Source: Pararhodobacter zhoushanensis
GTDB taxonomy: Bacteria > Pseudomonadota > Alphaproteobacteria > Rhodobacterales > Rhodobacteraceae
Direction: 5' to 3'
Assembly: GCF_025949695.1 (NCBI RefSeq)
Contig: NZ_JAPDFL010000001.1
Coordinates: 326,001-390,000 of the forward strand
Length of the DNA: 64,000 bases
Notes under the pieces: model-generated
The model's database searches: none
The model's input: only the letters and a program-made list of their open reading frames with translations
Told to the model about the DNA's origin: nothing
Translations under genes and position numbers: made by a program
In this document: one piece after another, positions 37,061 to 45,101 of the stretch
Layout: every line of letters starts with the position of its first letter
How positions within the stretch are numbered: the stretch's first letter is position 1

Positions 37061-37933
37061 ATGACACTCGAACAACTGCGCATTTTCCTTGAGGTTGCGC
37101 GCCTGCAGCATGTGACCCGCGCCTCCGAGACGCTGCACCTGACCCAGTCGGCCGTCAGCGCCTCGCTGGCCGCCCTGGAAGCGCAGCATGGCGTGCCGTT
37201 TTTCGACCGGGTCGGGCGCGGAATCGTGCTGAATGAGGCCGGTCGGATGTTCATGCCGTTGGCAGCGGCTGTGCTCAGACGCGCAAGCGAAGCCGAAAAT
37301 TGGTTGGCCGAACTGCGCGGCGGTGAGGTCGGAACGCTGCGCTTGCAGGCCAGCCAGACAGTGGCGACCTATTTCCTGCCCAGCCATCTGATCCGTTTCC
37401 AGAGCCTGCATCCGCGCGTAACGCTGCACTTCATTCAGGGCAACACCGCCACGGTAGCCGCCGCTGTCCGCTCGGGCGAGGCCGATCTGGGGATTGTCGA
37501 AGGCCGGGTTGACGGCCAAGGCCTGCGCCAGACGACCGTCGGCGGTGATCGCCTGGTGCTTCTGGTCGGCGCGAGCCACCTTTGGCGGCAACAGCCGCAG
37601 CTGACCGCCACGGCGCTGGCCGCCGCCGATTGGGTCCTGCGCGAGGCCGGATCAGGGACGCGCGCACTGTTCGATGAAGCGTTGCAGGGACATGGCATCA
37701 ATGCGGTCACGCAGATGCTGGAACTCCCCTCAAACGAGGCCTGCATCGCTGCCGTCGAAACCGGGCATGGTGCCACCGTCCTGTCCGAGCACGCCGCCGC
37801 GCCGCATTGCGCTGCCGGGCGGGTGTTCGAGGTGCCTTTCAGCTTTCCAGAACGCGCCTTCACCGCCCTCAGCCACAGCGAGCGCAGCCTCAGCCGCGCC
37901 GCTGAAAACTTCCTGGCGTCGCTGCGTCCCTAG
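37061..37933 (+). CDS. LysR family transcriptional regulator
   Basis: The 290-residue protein has the LysR HTH (LEQLRIFLEVARLQHVTRAS, then LHLTQSAVSASLAALE) and a substrate-binding domain (VGTLRLQASQTVATYFLP). Its start at ATG 37061 is typical of the family. The intergenic region to yeiH is AT-rich and holds CAATTTATTG at 36990-36999, an LTTR-like dyad. It probably regulates yeiH. Its stop codon is part of TAGGGTCCGGAC, which resembles the end of the nearby IS5-type element. Confidence 0.92.
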   Translation: MTLEQLRIFLEVARLQHVTRASETLHLTQSAVSASLAALEAQHGVPFFDRVGRGIVLNEAGRMFMPLAAAVLRRASEAENWLAELRGGEVGTLRLQASQTVATYFLPSHLIRFQSLHPRVTLHFIQGNTATVAAAVRSGEADLGIVEGRVDGQGLRQTTVGGDRLVLLVGASHLWRQQPQLTATALAAADWVLREAGSGTRALFDEALQGHGINAVTQMLELPSNEACIAAVETGHGATVLSEHAAAPHCAAGRVFEVPFSFPERAFTALSHSERSLSRAAENFLASLRP

Positions 37934-38207
37934 GGTCCGGACGCGATCGCGTTTCTCAGCCCGAACGTGTCGGTGGCCGCAGGGGTACTGGTTGGGCGGA
38001 GGACCGTCGGGCAACGCCCTTAACCGCGCGGCATCTGTCGCCCGGACCAACAGCGCATCACTGTCCCCTCTGACCCCGACATGCGTCCGAAGGCGCCATA
38101 GTGGTCGAAAATGCCGTCGGACATCCCAGGCTCCCAGGGTCAGGACCCATTGATCTGCTTGAGGCTGCCGTCGCTGCGTGATTCAAGGCCCTGAGCTGAC
38201 GGGGGTG

Positions 38208-38570
38208 ATGATGAGAAATTTATTTTGGCTGACGGACGAGCAGATGGAGCGGCTGAAACCGTTCTTTCCGAAGAGCCATGGCAAACCGCGCGTCGATGAT
38301 CGGCGGGTTTTGAGCGGCATAATCTTCATCAATCGCAATGGCTTGAGGTGGTGCGATGCGCCTCGGGAGTATGGCCCCCCGAAGACGCTCTATAACCGAT
38401 GGAAGCGGTGGGGTGACATGGGGGTCTTCGCCAGGATGATGGAGGGGCTGGCCTCGAAAGGCACCGAGCAGAAGACCATCATGATTGATGCGACCTACCT
38501 GAAGGCGCATCGCACGGCTTCGAGCCTGCGGGCGAAAAAGGGGGGCCTGACGACCAGCGCGGGCGCTTGA
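38208..38570 (+). CDS. IS5-family transposase, N-terminal frame (orfA)
   Basis: The frame encodes the DUF4096-type N-terminal region (MMRNLFWLTDEQMERLKPFFP, RWCDAPREYGPPKTLYNRW) and the first catalytic Asp in MIDATYLKAH. Read normally it ends at 38570. The A5G6 run at 38535-38545 followed by PDDQRGRLIGRTKGG in the -1 frame is the usual frameshift point, so the functional enzyme is an orfA-orfB fusion. Confidence 0.85.
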   Translation: MMRNLFWLTDEQMERLKPFFPKSHGKPRVDDRRVLSGIIFINRNGLRWCDAPREYGPPKTLYNRWKRWGDMGVFARMMEGLASKGTEQKTIMIDATYLKAHRTASSLRAKKGGLTTSAGA

Positions 38571-38980
38571 TCGGGCGGACCAAGGGTGGGTTGAACACCA
38601 AGCTGCACGCTGTCACGGACGCCAAGGGTCGTCCGCTGAAATTCTTCATGACCGCAGGCCAAGTCAGCGACTACACCGGCGCAGCAGCTCTGCTGGGCAG
38701 TCTGCCCGCGGCCGAATGGATGCTCGCCGACCGGGGCTATGACGCCGACTGGTTCCGGGATGCGTTGAAAGACAAGGGGATACGCCCCTGCATCCCCGGT
38801 CGGAAGTCGCGCGGCAAGACAGTCCGCTACGACAAACGACGTTACCGGCGCCGCAACCGGATCGAGATCATGTTCGGCCGATTGAAAGACTGGCGCCGCA
38901 TCGCAACCCGTTACGACCGATGCGCAAAGACCTTCCTCTCCGCCGTCGCCCTCGCCGCAACTGTCATCTTCTGGCTTTGA
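38567..38980 (+). CDS. IS5-family transposase, C-terminal frame (orfB)
   Basis: This 137-residue frame completes the DDE domain. It has TKLHAVTDAKGRPL, the second catalytic Asp in MLADRGYDADWFRD, and the Y-x2-R-x6-E signature within YRRRNRIEIMFGRLKD. It overlaps orfA by 4 bp and lies in the -1 frame. No inactivating change is seen, so the element may be active. Confidence 0.85.
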   Translation: MIGRTKGGLNTKLHAVTDAKGRPLKFFMTAGQVSDYTGAAALLGSLPAAEWMLADRGYDADWFRDALKDKGIRPCIPGRKSRGKTVRYDKRRYRRRNRIEIMFGRLKDWRRIATRYDRCAKTFLSAVALAATVIFWL

Positions 38981-39001
38981 CGATCAATGAGTCTGGACCC
39001 T

Positions 39002-39379
39002 AGCCGCATTGGATTTCGGGTTCAGACACGAAAACTATTTGGAACAGAATGACGTCGATTCTTTTTTGACCATAGTTATCCCAAAGAGAAAGAGCATACT
39101 TTCACGTATTTTGGGACGATAGATTGAACGGCAGGTTTGTCCGCTCAGCCGACGTCGGCCGTCGGAAAATGCTGCGCGACGCACGAACGACCGCTTCGGT
39201 GAAGCTGCGCCGAAGCGTGGTCACCCTGTATCAGGGTCGGCAATGGGCCGGGAGCGACGATAGCCGCTTCGGGCCAGATGTGGCGCCCCTCGGTGTCGAG
39301 CTTGACCCTCTGGGATGGATCGAACCAAAGTATGCAAGCGCTCTTTGCGCACAGCGGTCACATCGGGGAGACGCAAGGC
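39002..39379. other. gap between IS5 element and nuclease-like gene
   Basis: No convincing gene is seen. The first 120 bp are noticeably AT-rich for this genome and hold TCCCAAA at 39079-39085 facing TTTGGGA at 39110-39116, a weak stem. The rest is GC-rich with an open plus frame lacking family features. Confidence 0.4.
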
Positions 39380-39982
39380 ATGGCGTTGTCGCAGATCCAG
39401 ATCATCCAGTCCTTGGCTGAGGCACTCTCATGGTTCGAGAAGGAGCTGAACTGGGGAGTGCCGCAGGCTGAGCTGCGGCACCTTTCTGGTCGGATTGGTG
39501 AGCTATATGCGGCGATGATAACCCGAGGCCAAATGGCGTTGGCTGTCAATCAGCCGGGCTACGACGTCGTGAGCGCCGATGGCGAGCGGATCTCGGTTAA
39601 GACAATAACGACATCATCGAATGTCACTTTCAATCCTGGAACATTCAACCAGGTAGATCGAGTCATTGTGCTTCGCATTGTCGTTGAAGAGAATGACGTG
39701 TCTATCGAAGAATTGCTGGATTGCTCTGCCGACGACGCTCGTGCCCTGATGGGGGATGCGTCAGGGCGGCTATCCTTTTCCCCCACAAAACGTTCCCGCG
39801 GGCGCGATCTTTCTGAATTGCGCGTTACGGAGGAAGGCCTTTATCGAGACATGCTGGTCAAGCAGTACGAGAACGGCACCATCGTGGTAGAGCGCGATGA
39901 CAAACCAGAGAGTCCTGCAAAACCCGCCCTTCGCCAGATCGCCAGCGAGATTGGCGTCGACATTCTGAACTCCAACTGTTGA
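39380..39982 (+). CDS. DUF6998-like protein, PD-(D/E)XK-type nuclease fold suspected, 3' end cut by IS21
   Basis: From ATG 39380 (AAGGC upstream) the protein has 200 residues and opens with LSQIQIIQSLAEALSWFEKEL. The stretch RIGELYAAMITRGQ, then GYDVVSADGERISVKTITT, resembles the alpha-Glu, Asp and xVK elements of PD-(D/E)XK restriction-like folds; SVK replaces the usual E-x-K. I recall this as a DUF6998-type family. Codon use is more AT-rich than in neighbours. The last residues and stop (TGT TGA) come from the IS21 end, so the native C-terminus is missing. An alternative start is ATG 39332. Confidence 0.7.
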   Translation: MALSQIQIIQSLAEALSWFEKELNWGVPQAELRHLSGRIGELYAAMITRGQMALAVNQPGYDVVSADGERISVKTITTSSNVTFNPGTFNQVDRVIVLRIVVEENDVSIEELLDCSADDARALMGDASGRLSFSPTKRSRGRDLSELRVTEEGLYRDMLVKQYENGTIVVERDDKPESPAKPALRQIASEIGVDILNSNC

Positions 39983-40048
39983 TTTGCACTCAGAACTGAG
40001 CCGGTTTTTTCACCGAGAATTGAGCCACCTCTGATTATGGTTTTTGGT

Positions 40049-40890
40049 TCATGCTGGGGTCAAGATCTGTGTTGTCTCCTTCTTTCTCTTTGCTGCGGAT
40101 GCCGCAGCTGAACTTGCCTTGAATCGGAAGCTGTCGTTTCCGGTCTCCAGGATGTGACAGCGGTGGGTAAGACGGTCGAGCAAAGCCGTGGTCATCTTGG
40201 CATCACCAAAGACCGTAGCCCATTCGCTGAAGCTGAGGTTGGTGGTGATCACCACGCTGGTGCGTTCGTAAAGCTTGCTAAGCAGATGGAACAGCAAGGC
40301 CCCACCAGACGCGCTGAACGGGAGGTAGCCCAATTCGTCAAGGATCACGAGATCGAGCTTAGTCAAGGCTTCCGCGATCTGGCCTGCTTTGCCTTTGGCC
40401 TTTTCCTGTTCGAGGGCGTTGACCAGTTCTATCGTGGAGAAGAAGCGGACCTTGCGGCGGTGGTGTTCGATCGCCTGTATGCCGAGGGCGGTGGCAACAT
40501 GGGTCTTGCCGGTGCCCGGCCCGCCAATCAGGACGACATTCTGGGCGCCATCCATGAACTCGCAGCGGTGCAGCGTTCTGACGGTCGCCTCGTTGATCTC
40601 GCTGGCGGCGAAGTCAAAGCCCGAGAGGTCCTTGTAGGCCGGGGTGAGGAGGATCAGCAAACAGTCCGGGGGACTGTTTGCCCGACGAACGCTGACTTCA
40701 TGTGATAGGCGATGGTGCGCACCTCGCGCTCGGCCAATTCGGCCTTCAGCAGTTGCGACAGCATCGGGATTGCAGCTTCAAAGGCCGGTGCGCCCTGCTC
40801 GATCAGGTCCGTGACGGCTTGGGCCATGCCATACATTTTGAGGCTGCGCAGCATGATGACGATGGCGCCGGCGGCTGGATCATGACGCAT
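40049..40890 (-). pseudogene. istB: istB, IS21 helper ATPase, interrupted
   Basis: The N-terminal part reads from ATG 40890 (MRHDPAAGAIVIMLRSLKMYG) to AYHMKSA. The C-terminal part resumes at [14 protein letters not shown] and has Walker [10 protein letters not shown] and the family end. Between them about 41 extra nucleotides carry a perfect 11-bp-arm palindrome and introduce a frameshift and an in-frame TGA. IstB normally assists IstA in transposition as an AAA+ ATPase, so this copy is probably not self-mobile. Confidence 0.85.
40657..40681. repeat. palindromic insertion inside istB
   Basis: GCAAACAGTCC, GGG, GGACTGTTTGC is a perfect 11-bp inverted repeat with a 3-nt loop. It is the core of about 41 bp (roughly 40646-40692) absent from a normal istB. 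It behaves like a small mobile palindromic repeat. No second copy was noticed in this window. Confidence 0.7.
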
Positions 40891-42412
40891 GGTGGCCTCC
40901 GGCGTTCTGGCTGCGCAGGCCGTCGTAACGTGCGACATTGGCCTTGGGTTCGCGGTGCAGAGCCAGCGCTTGCGGCGTGTCCAGCGGTGGCCCACCGATC
41001 ACCTTGCCGTCGACCAGCCGGTGCAGCAGGTTCAGGACATGGGTCTTGGTCGGCACGCCCTCGGTCAGTGCCAGCTCCACCGCGGTCAGCACAGCCTGTT
41101 CGTCATGCTGCAGAACGAGGGCGAGGATATCGACCATTTCCCGATCGCCACCGGGTTTGCGCAGCATGTGATCCTGCAACTGTCTGAAGGCGTGAGGCAA
41201 TTCGAGGAACGGCGCACCATTCCGAAGGGCTCCGGGCTTGCGTTGAACGACCGCAAGATAATGCCGCCAGTCATAAATCGTCCGCGGCGGCAGGTGGTGA
41301 CTGCGCTGGATCACACGGGCATGTTGGCACAAGACATTACCCTCGGCCGCCACCACCAACCGGTCCGGATAGATCCGCAAGCTGACAGGACGGTTCGCAA
41401 ATGACGCCGGAACGCTATAGCGATTGCGCTCGAAGCTGATCAGGCACGTGGGCGAGACACGCTTGCTCAGCTCAATGAAGCCGTCAAAGGCAACCGGCAG
41501 CGGCATCAGCGCGGCCTGCTCTTCAGCCCAGACATCGGCGATCGTGCCAGGCTGTTTGCCATGCGGGGTCTGCTGCCACAGCTCGAGGCAACGCTGTTCC
41601 AGCCAGGCATTCAGCGCGGTGAGGTCAGGGAAGTCCGGCATCGCTTGCAGCATCTGATGTCGGGAATCCCGAACGTTCTTCTCGACCTGGCCCTTCTCCC
41701 AGCCCGCTGCCGGATTGCAGAACTCCGGCTCATAGACATAGTGGTTCGTCATGGCAAGGAAGCGCATGTTGATCTGCCGCTCCTTGCCGCGACCGACACG
41801 ATCCACCGCCGTCTTCATGTTATCGTAGATGCCTCGGCCAGGGATGCCCCCAAAAACGCGGAAGCCGTGCCAATGGGCATCGAACAGCATCTCGTGGGTT
41901 TGCAACTGATAGGCGCGCAGCAAAAAGGCACGGCTGTGCGCCAGCTTGATATGCGCCATCTGCAGCTTTGTGCGCTCGCCGCCCAGGACAGCGAAGTCCT
42001 CGCTCCAGTCGAACTGGAAGGCATCGCCGGGGTCAAAATGCAGCGGCACAAAGGTCCCGCGCCCCGTCGCCTGCTGTTCGCGCTGCCTATCTGCCCGCCA
42101 CCGTCGCGCAAACGCTGCGACCCGGGCATAAGAGCCGGTGAAGCCAAGCGCCACGAGATCGGCATGCAGTTGCTTCACTGTGCGCCGCTGCTTGCGTGAC
42201 TTCCCGGCCTCGGTCTTCAGCCAACCCGCCAGCTTCTCGGCGAAGGGGTCAAGCTTACTTTGCCGCTCCGGTGTCGCAAATTTTGGCTCAATGGTGTTCG
42301 CCGCCAGATGCTTGGTCACGGTATTCCGCGACGCGCCTGTCAGGCGCGCGATCTCGCGGATCGACAACTTCTGCCGCAAATGCATCCGTCGGATGATGTT
42401 CAATAGTCCCAT
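40880..42412 (-). CDS. istA: IS21-family transposase IstA
   Basis: From ATG 42412 the protein has 510 residues: an N-terminal HTH (IREIARLTGASRNTVTKHL), the DDE core with Asp in FQFDWSEDF, Asp in GIYDNMKTAV and Glu in WEKGQVEKNV, and the C-terminal beta domain (RNRYSVPASFANRPVSLR). An upstream in-frame start adds ten residues. It overlaps istB by 11 bp. It appears intact. Confidence 0.92.
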   Translation of the reverse strand: MGLLNIIRRMHLRQKLSIREIARLTGASRNTVTKHLAANTIEPKFATPERQSKLDPFAEKLAGWLKTEAGKSRKQRRTVKQLHADLVALGFTGSYARVAAFARRWRADRQREQQATGRGTFVPLHFDPGDAFQFDWSEDFAVLGGERTKLQMAHIKLAHSRAFLLRAYQLQTHEMLFDAHWHGFRVFGGIPGRGIYDNMKTAVDRVGRGKERQINMRFLAMTNHYVYEPEFCNPAAGWEKGQVEKNVRDSRHQMLQAMPDFPDLTALNAWLEQRCLELWQQTPHGKQPGTIADVWAEEQAALMPLPVAFDGFIELSKRVSPTCLISFERNRYSVPASFANRPVSLRIYPDRLVVAAEGNVLCQHARVIQRSHHLPPRTIYDWRHYLAVVQRKPGALRNGAPFLELPHAFRQLQDHMLRKPGGDREMVDILALVLQHDEQAVLTAVELALTEGVPTKTHVLNLLHRLVDGKVIGGPPLDTPQALALHREPKANVARYDGLRSQNAGGHHAS

Positions 42413-42524
42413 GTGGATCACTCCGTTGCCCCCGCCGCTCAACGCTTTGGGGAAAGGTTCACATGGCTCAGTTCTCAGTGAAAATTATCCGCCTAACCGG
42501 CTCAGTTCTGAGTGCAAATCAACA

Positions 42525-43159
42525 CCAATCCCTTCAACAACCAGACCGGCCTGTGTTTTTGTCGCACCCCCGCAACCTGGACCTCAACCCCGAACGGCAG
42601 CATCTTTGTCGCGCCCCAATCCTCAACCGTGGTGGTTCGCCGCAGGAACACCAGTGGCAGCGAAGGCGATCTTGGGATGATCGATCTGGCCGCGCTGGGC
42701 CGCAATCGGTGGCCCATCACTCTGCGCCTGCGGGTCGAAGGCACCGGGACCGTCAGCGTCTTCGCCAAGGCCTGGCCCATTGGCGAGCCCGAGCCCGTCG
42801 CCTGGGATGTCACCACGACCTATACCAGCACCAACGACGCAGGCTTCTCGGTAATCGGTCGCACAGGCACCGGCTTCCCCGCTTACTTGTCGCATTTCTC
42901 GACGGGGACCGAGGGCGATAGCGCGCCGCCCCTTTATGGCGCGCTGTCGGGCATCGTGCGCGCCGACGACGCGCCGGTCTCGCGACCCGTGGTCGCTGTC
43001 GCCCGTGGGGAGCAGAAGTACCTGTTCCACGGCCAGAGCGATGGCAGCGGGGAGTTCTCGCTGCCGGCCCTCATTGGTTTTGACTACACGGTCTTCGCCC
43101 TCGATCCCCTCGCGGGGCCCTACAACGCCGCGGTGGTGGATAAGGTCGCCTTAGCGTGA
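42525..43159 (+). pseudogene. phage structural (tail-type) protein, 5' end removed by IS21
   Basis: The frame is open straight out of the IS21 end and reads TNPFNNQTGLCFCRTPATW, then a beta-rich region, VWDV/TTTYTSTNDAGF-like repeats and a C-terminal carboxypeptidase-regulatory or Ig-like module (GIVRADDAPVSRPVVAVARG, DGSGEFSLPAL). It has no start of its own. Position before a lysis cassette suggests a tail or host-contact protein. The missing N-terminal part is not found left of the IS. Confidence 0.65.
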
Positions 43160-43220
43160 ACGCAGTTCAGATTGCTCGTTTGGCCAGAAGCGACGAAACA
43201 CCACTGAGGATTTTGCCACC

Positions 43221-43511
43221 ATGACCCCAAGCCGCTCTGGCGAGCACCACGTTCGCATGCCCGATTCCGAGTTCGAGGACCTGCTGGCGCGCGCCGCCGA
43301 GGCCGGTGCCCAGCGCGCGCTGGCCAATGTCGGCCTCGATGGCGAGGAAGCCGCCCTCGACATCCGCGATCTGCGCTCCTTGCTCGACTGCATCCGGCTC
43401 GTACGTCGCACCGCGATGCAGACGGCCGTGCGGATGATCACCACCGGCGTCATGCTCGGCCTGCTCGCCGGGATCGCCCTCAAGCTCAAGATCTTTGGTT
43501 CAAGCCCCTAG
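43221..43511 (+). CDS. DUF6127-like phage-associated protein, possible holin
   Basis: The 96-residue protein has a helical N-terminal part (MPDSEFEDLLARAAEAGAQRAL) and one C-terminal membrane segment (about 71-90, MITTGVMLGLLAGIALKL). I recall this as DUF6127, found next to prophage lysis genes. Position before the endolysin would fit a holin or pinholin-like role, which is inference. Confidence 0.65.
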   Translation: MTPSRSGEHHVRMPDSEFEDLLARAAEAGAQRALANVGLDGEEAALDIRDLRSLLDCIRLVRRTAMQTAVRMITTGVMLGLLAGIALKLKIFGSSP

Positions 43512-43587
43512 CGCTACGCATAGCCCCCTTTCCCAATGCCCACCCCAACCCGCCCCAGAGGCGGGTTTTGTCTAATTGGAGGACACC

Positions 43588-44262
43588 ATGACGACCCTGA
43601 CCTATGCCCACTGGCGCGACGTCCCCGAAGCCGTCTGGCATTGGCCCAGCTTCTCTCCGGCCGAGATCGCCTGCAGGGGCACCGGCACCCTCAAGATCAA
43701 TACCGAGGCGATGGACGCGCTGCAGCGCCTGCGCAACCGGCTCGCCAAGCCGCTGATCGTGCTCTCTGCCTATCGCAGCCCGGAGCACAACCGCGCCGTC
43801 GGCGGCGCGCCGGCGTCCAGGCACATGCAGGGGACCGCCTTCGACATCGCCATGTCGAACCACGACCCAGTGGCGTTTGAGCAAGCGGCGCGCTCAGTGG
43901 GGTTTCTCGGCTTTGGGTACTACCCGCGCTCCGGCTTCATGCACATCGATCTGGGCCCAGCGCGGTCCTGGGGCGAGCCGTTTGCGGTCCGCGCGACAGC
44001 GTTTGCCACGGAGACCCCGCCAGCGCGTGAGGTGCTCGCCGACAGCCGGACACTGCGTGGGGGTGGAGCGGCGGGCGTGGCCACTGTTGGCGCCGCCGGG
44101 GTGGAGGTGGTGCAGGAGGTTATGGCTGAGGCGCAATCGTCGATCCAACCGCTGGTGCCCTATCTCGACACCCTGCGGTGGCTGTTCATCGCCGTGGCGC
44201 TGGGCGGGATTGCCATAGCGATCCACGCGCGCATCGATGACTGGAAACGGGGGCGGCGGTGA
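43588..44262 (+). CDS. M15-family D-Ala-D-Ala carboxypeptidase, phage endolysin with C-terminal TM
   Basis: ATG 43588 follows TTGGAGGACACC and gives 224 residues. The M15 zinc site is visible: SRHMQGTAFDIA (His and Asp ligands) and FMHIDLG (third ligand, His), preceded by LSAYRSPEHNRAVGG. A Pro/Ala linker leads to a C-terminal membrane segment (LRWLFIAVALGGIAIAI) and a basic tail. The enzyme would cut peptidoglycan cross-bridges. The membrane anchor is unusual for a soluble endolysin. The stop overlaps the spanin gene by 4 bp. Confidence 0.85.
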   Translation: MTTLTYAHWRDVPEAVWHWPSFSPAEIACRGTGTLKINTEAMDALQRLRNRLAKPLIVLSAYRSPEHNRAVGGAPASRHMQGTAFDIAMSNHDPVAFEQAARSVGFLGFGYYPRSGFMHIDLGPARSWGEPFAVRATAFATETPPAREVLADSRTLRGGGAAGVATVGAAGVEVVQEVMAEAQSSIQPLVPYLDTLRWLFIAVALGGIAIAIHARIDDWKRGRR

Positions 44263-44513
44263 TCGGGTGGGTAACCGCTATCCTCACAAGCGGCCCGGCG
44301 CGCAAGGCGCTGGGCCTGATCCTCGCAGCTGCGACGGTCGCGCTGTTCATCGTCAACCTTCGCCGCGCCGGGGAACGGGCCGGTCGAGCCACGGAACGTC
44401 TCAACGCAAGGGAGAGAAACGATGCCATTCACAGACAAATGCTTGAAGCTGCCAGCCGCCGTCCCGCTGATCGCAATGCTTTGGTTGGTCGGTTGCGCGA
44501 CGGTCGGTTCTGA
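44259..44513 (+). CDS. Rz-like inner-membrane spanin
   Basis: The 84-residue protein has an N-terminal membrane anchor (about 14-34) followed by a charged helix (RRAGERAGRATERLNARERNDAIHRQ), the i-spanin plan. It overlaps the endolysin gene by 4 bp, and the lipoprotein frame starts within it at 44422. Confidence 0.7.
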   Translation: MIGWVTAILTSGPARKALGLILAAATVALFIVNLRRAGERAGRATERLNARERNDAIHRQMLEAASRRPADRNALVGRLRDGRF

Positions 44514-44667
44514 AGTGCTGGCGCCCTGCCCGCCTGTGGTCGAGTACAGCCAAGGAGAGCAGGTGCGGGCAGCCGGAGAGATCGAAGCGCTGCGAGAGGC
44601 TACGATGACGGTTCGAATGCTCAGTGACTATGCCGTGCTGCGCGATCAGACGCGGGCGTGCAGGTAA
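44422..44667 (+). CDS. Rz1-like outer-membrane spanin lipoprotein
   Basis: The 81-residue frame starts at ATG 44422 after GGGAGAG. It has a signal peptide with lipobox LVGC (Cys25) and a short mature helix. It starts inside the Rz-like gene in another frame and runs 154 bp past it, the classic overlapping Rz/Rz1 arrangement. Confidence 0.7.
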   Translation: MPFTDKCLKLPAAVPLIAMLWLVGCATVGSEVLAPCPPVVEYSQGEQVRAAGEIEALREATMTVRMLSDYAVLRDQTRACR

Positions 44668-45101
44668 ACCGAAGAAAACGGAACCGGGCGTATCGTGTTA
44701 TCACCAACCGAATGAGCACGGAGCTTGCCTTGAAGTATTTGAAGGGGGATCATTTTATCATCCCTCAACGCTCAGCGACCAACCTGCCCCATCCAAACAA
44801 AGTTCTTCCGACAGCGCCGGCGGCGGTTCAAATGCGCGGCCTGCGGTTCGCTATTGTGTCAGTGCCTCCCTGAAACACACCATGGACCCGCCGATACCGG
44901 CAGGCAAATCGCGGCGGGAAAAAGCACTCCGCATGGCAATGCCTTGGCGCCCCGTGATTATCGACAGATGGACAAGTTCAAGTTCCCGGTTGTGAGCTTG
45001 ACGGGCGCCCCTACCATTTCCGCTGACCAGATTTGCATACGATGGCCCGATGGCCGCTGCACGTCAGGCCACAAGACAAAAAAGGGAGGACGACCTACAT
45101 C
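44668..45101. other. junction between prophage remnant and TRAP gene
   Basis: I see no gene with family features in these 434 bp. The composition is mixed and there is no tRNA or clear attachment repeat. A ribosome site AAGGGAGG for the TRAP gene is at its end. The right border of the prophage DNA presumably lies here. Confidence 0.4.

Larger units (their letters stand above)
38136..39001 (+). mobile_element. IS5-family (IS427-group type) insertion sequence
   Basis: The imperfect terminal inverted repeats are AGGGTCAGGACCCATTGATC at 38136-38155 and the complement of AGGGTCCAGACTCATTGATC at 38982-39001, 17 of 20 positions matching. They enclose about 866 bp and two overlapping transposase frames, the size and layout of the IS427 group. 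A target duplication is not obvious. The group and family are recognised from the transposase sequence. Confidence 0.85.
39977..42524 (-). mobile_element. IS21-family insertion sequence (istA-istB)
   Basis: The ends are inverted repeats of 30 bp: TGTTGATTTGCACTCAG continuing to CCGGTT at 39977-40006, and its exact complement at 42495-42524. Sub-terminal GAGAATTGAGCC and GAGAACTGAGCC repeats are also seen inside each end, as in IS21. It carries istA and istB on the minus strand. Flanks read TCCAAC on the left and CCAATC on the right, a possible imperfect 5-bp duplication. Confidence 0.92.

Noticed and set aside
39124..39420. Open plus frame between IS5 and the nuclease-like gene
   Set aside because: No motif or ribosome site, and composition typical of random GC-rich frames.
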